A stretch of 5,942 bases of DNA from Nitrososphaeraceae archaeon (GTDB taxonomy: Archaea; Thermoproteota; Nitrososphaeria; Nitrososphaerales; Nitrososphaeraceae): the NCBI GenBank assembly GCA_030038695.1, contig JASHSN010000031.1, positions 1 to 5,942 of the forward strand, given 5' to 3'. Numbering within the stretch: the stretch's first letter is position 1; each line of letters begins with the position of its first letter. The notes below the pieces were generated by a model. That model was given only the letters and a program-made list of their open reading frames with translations. It was not told where the DNA came from and made no database searches. This document shows, piece by piece, positions 5,454 through 5,942 of this stretch. Made by a program: the position numbers and the translations under genes.

Positions 5454-5836
5454 AATATACGGTCTAGAGACCTGAAACTATCCATGCCAAGTTCGTGTTT
5501 TTACCGTTCGTCCAGTGACCGCATGCCTCGGTAAACCGATAAGTATATAGCTTAGTGGTACGATATATATCACTAATATGTATAGTGGTGTTGTGTCAGG
5601 TGTCTCATGAAGAATTAGCCTGGTACTTTAAGTGCGTAGCAATAGCAGCACGGACAAAGCCAGTTATTCTTTGGTAGGCGTAATGATTAAGAAGACTCAA
5701 CGAATCATAACTATAGGTTCATGGCACCAGTATGGTTTCCTAAACCATTAAGAGGCCATCCGAAAATCAGTTGATATTTGTTGAGTTCTAGACTTACTAT
5801 ATCTGAACGATAAAGCTAAGCCAAACCTAACCCATC
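5454..5836. other. Gap between the methyltransferase and the insertion element
   Basis: No intact gene. Immediately after the methyltransferase stop lies a small palindrome, GGTCT-AG-AGACC (5461-5472), and a T5 run at about 5498, a weak candidate for transcription end. A perfect palindrome GATATATATC sits at 5562-5571. The left end of the insertion element should lie in the right part of this gap, but its inverted repeat cannot be placed because the other end is outside the window. Confidence 0.35.
5594..5677 (+). pseudogene. Possible relic of a DapA/dihydrodipicolinate-synthase-family aldolase
   Basis: A short open piece reads CQVSHEELAWYFKCVAIAAR, then TKPVILW and a stop at 5675. DapA-family TIM-barrel aldolases contain 'SQEELYxYFKAIAEAT..PVILYN' just before their central barrel strand, and the spacing agrees. 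The frame is open upstream to about 5541, but that part (VYSLVVRYISLICIVVL) is not distinctive. Neither the catalytic lysine nor the rest of the barrel is present. With only about 25 informative residues this may be coincidence. Confidence 0.3.
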
Positions 5837-5942
5837 TTGTTATTCGTAGTGATATCTGAACTCACAGGTGTTGAATCCGCGTACGAAATACCTGATGTAT
5901 TATGGGATAGGATTGTATCGTTGCTGCCATCACGCAAGAGAA
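5780..5942 (+). mobile_element. Left part of an IS5-like insertion sequence (partial)
   Basis: Inferred from the transposase start at 5849. In such elements the terminal inverted repeat commonly lies within about 100 bases upstream of the transposase, so the given left limit is only a guess. The right end is outside the window and target-site duplications cannot be seen. Confidence 0.4.
5849..5942 (+). CDS. IS5-type (DUF4096) transposase, N-terminal part, cut by the window edge
   Basis: From GTG 5849 the frame stays open to the last base: ISELTGVESA, then YEIPDVLWDRIVSLLPSRKR. The motif 'LPDxLWxxIxxLLPxRK' is the hallmark of the N-terminal DUF4096 segment of IS5/IS4-type DDE transposases, which cut and paste their own element. 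The DDE residues would follow beyond the window. A stop at 5828-5830 bounds the frame on the left, and TTG 5837 is an alternative start. The element inserts or ends somewhere in the preceding 100 bases or so. It is a likely agent of local rearrangement. Confidence 0.7.
   Translation, partial: MISELTGVESAYEIPDVLWDRIVSLLPSRKR

Noticed and set aside
5830..5942. Minus-strand open frame ending in an S/T/N-rich tail
   Set aside because: It looked like the C-terminus of a secreted protein, but the plus strand of the same stretch carries a specific transposase signature, so the minus frame is probably its shadow.

Overview
The window looks like chromosomal DNA from an ammonia-oxidising archaeon of the Nitrososphaerales (Thaumarchaeota). 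I infer this from two small winged-helix regulators of the type heavily expanded in that group, GTG/TTG starts without Shine-Dalgarno sequences but with TATA-like boxes 25-35 bases upstream, an archaeal Dot1/aKMT-like methyltransferase, and TPR debris. The AT-rich composition and low gene density fit a Nitrosocosmicus-like genome best, but that placement is inference.

Layout. Left part (1-1400): a minus-strand winged-helix regulator (39-299), a long stretch without an intact gene, and a frameshifted TPR-protein relic (831-1110, minus). Centre (1401-3256): an intact secreted protein (1401-1853) whose mature domain resembles the aegerolysin / Gpp34 (Cry34Ab1) beta-sandwich family; a stop-ridden copy of its 5' end (1946-2065); the C-terminal tail of a short-chain dehydrogenase (2101-2271); a hairpin (2280-2330); a minus-strand unknown gene that appears split by one missing base in a homopolymer (2349-2701); and a second winged-helix regulator (3008-3256, minus). 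Right part (3257-5942): a broken copy of the methyltransferase 5' end (4000-4080), abutting a 9-bp inverted repeat; a 17-bp direct repeat with a TATA-like core; the intact SAM-dependent methyltransferase (4662-5453); a possible DapA-like fragment; and the first 31 codons of an IS5-type transposase running off the right edge.

The genes do not form an operon or an obvious pathway. The main theme is turnover: intact genes sit among truncated or frameshifted relatives, and for two unrelated genes the relic keeps only the 5' end. The most interesting item is the secreted aegerolysin-like protein, a fold known mainly from fungi and bacteria and often tied to membrane-lipid binding or pore formation with a partner. 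No partner gene is visible here.
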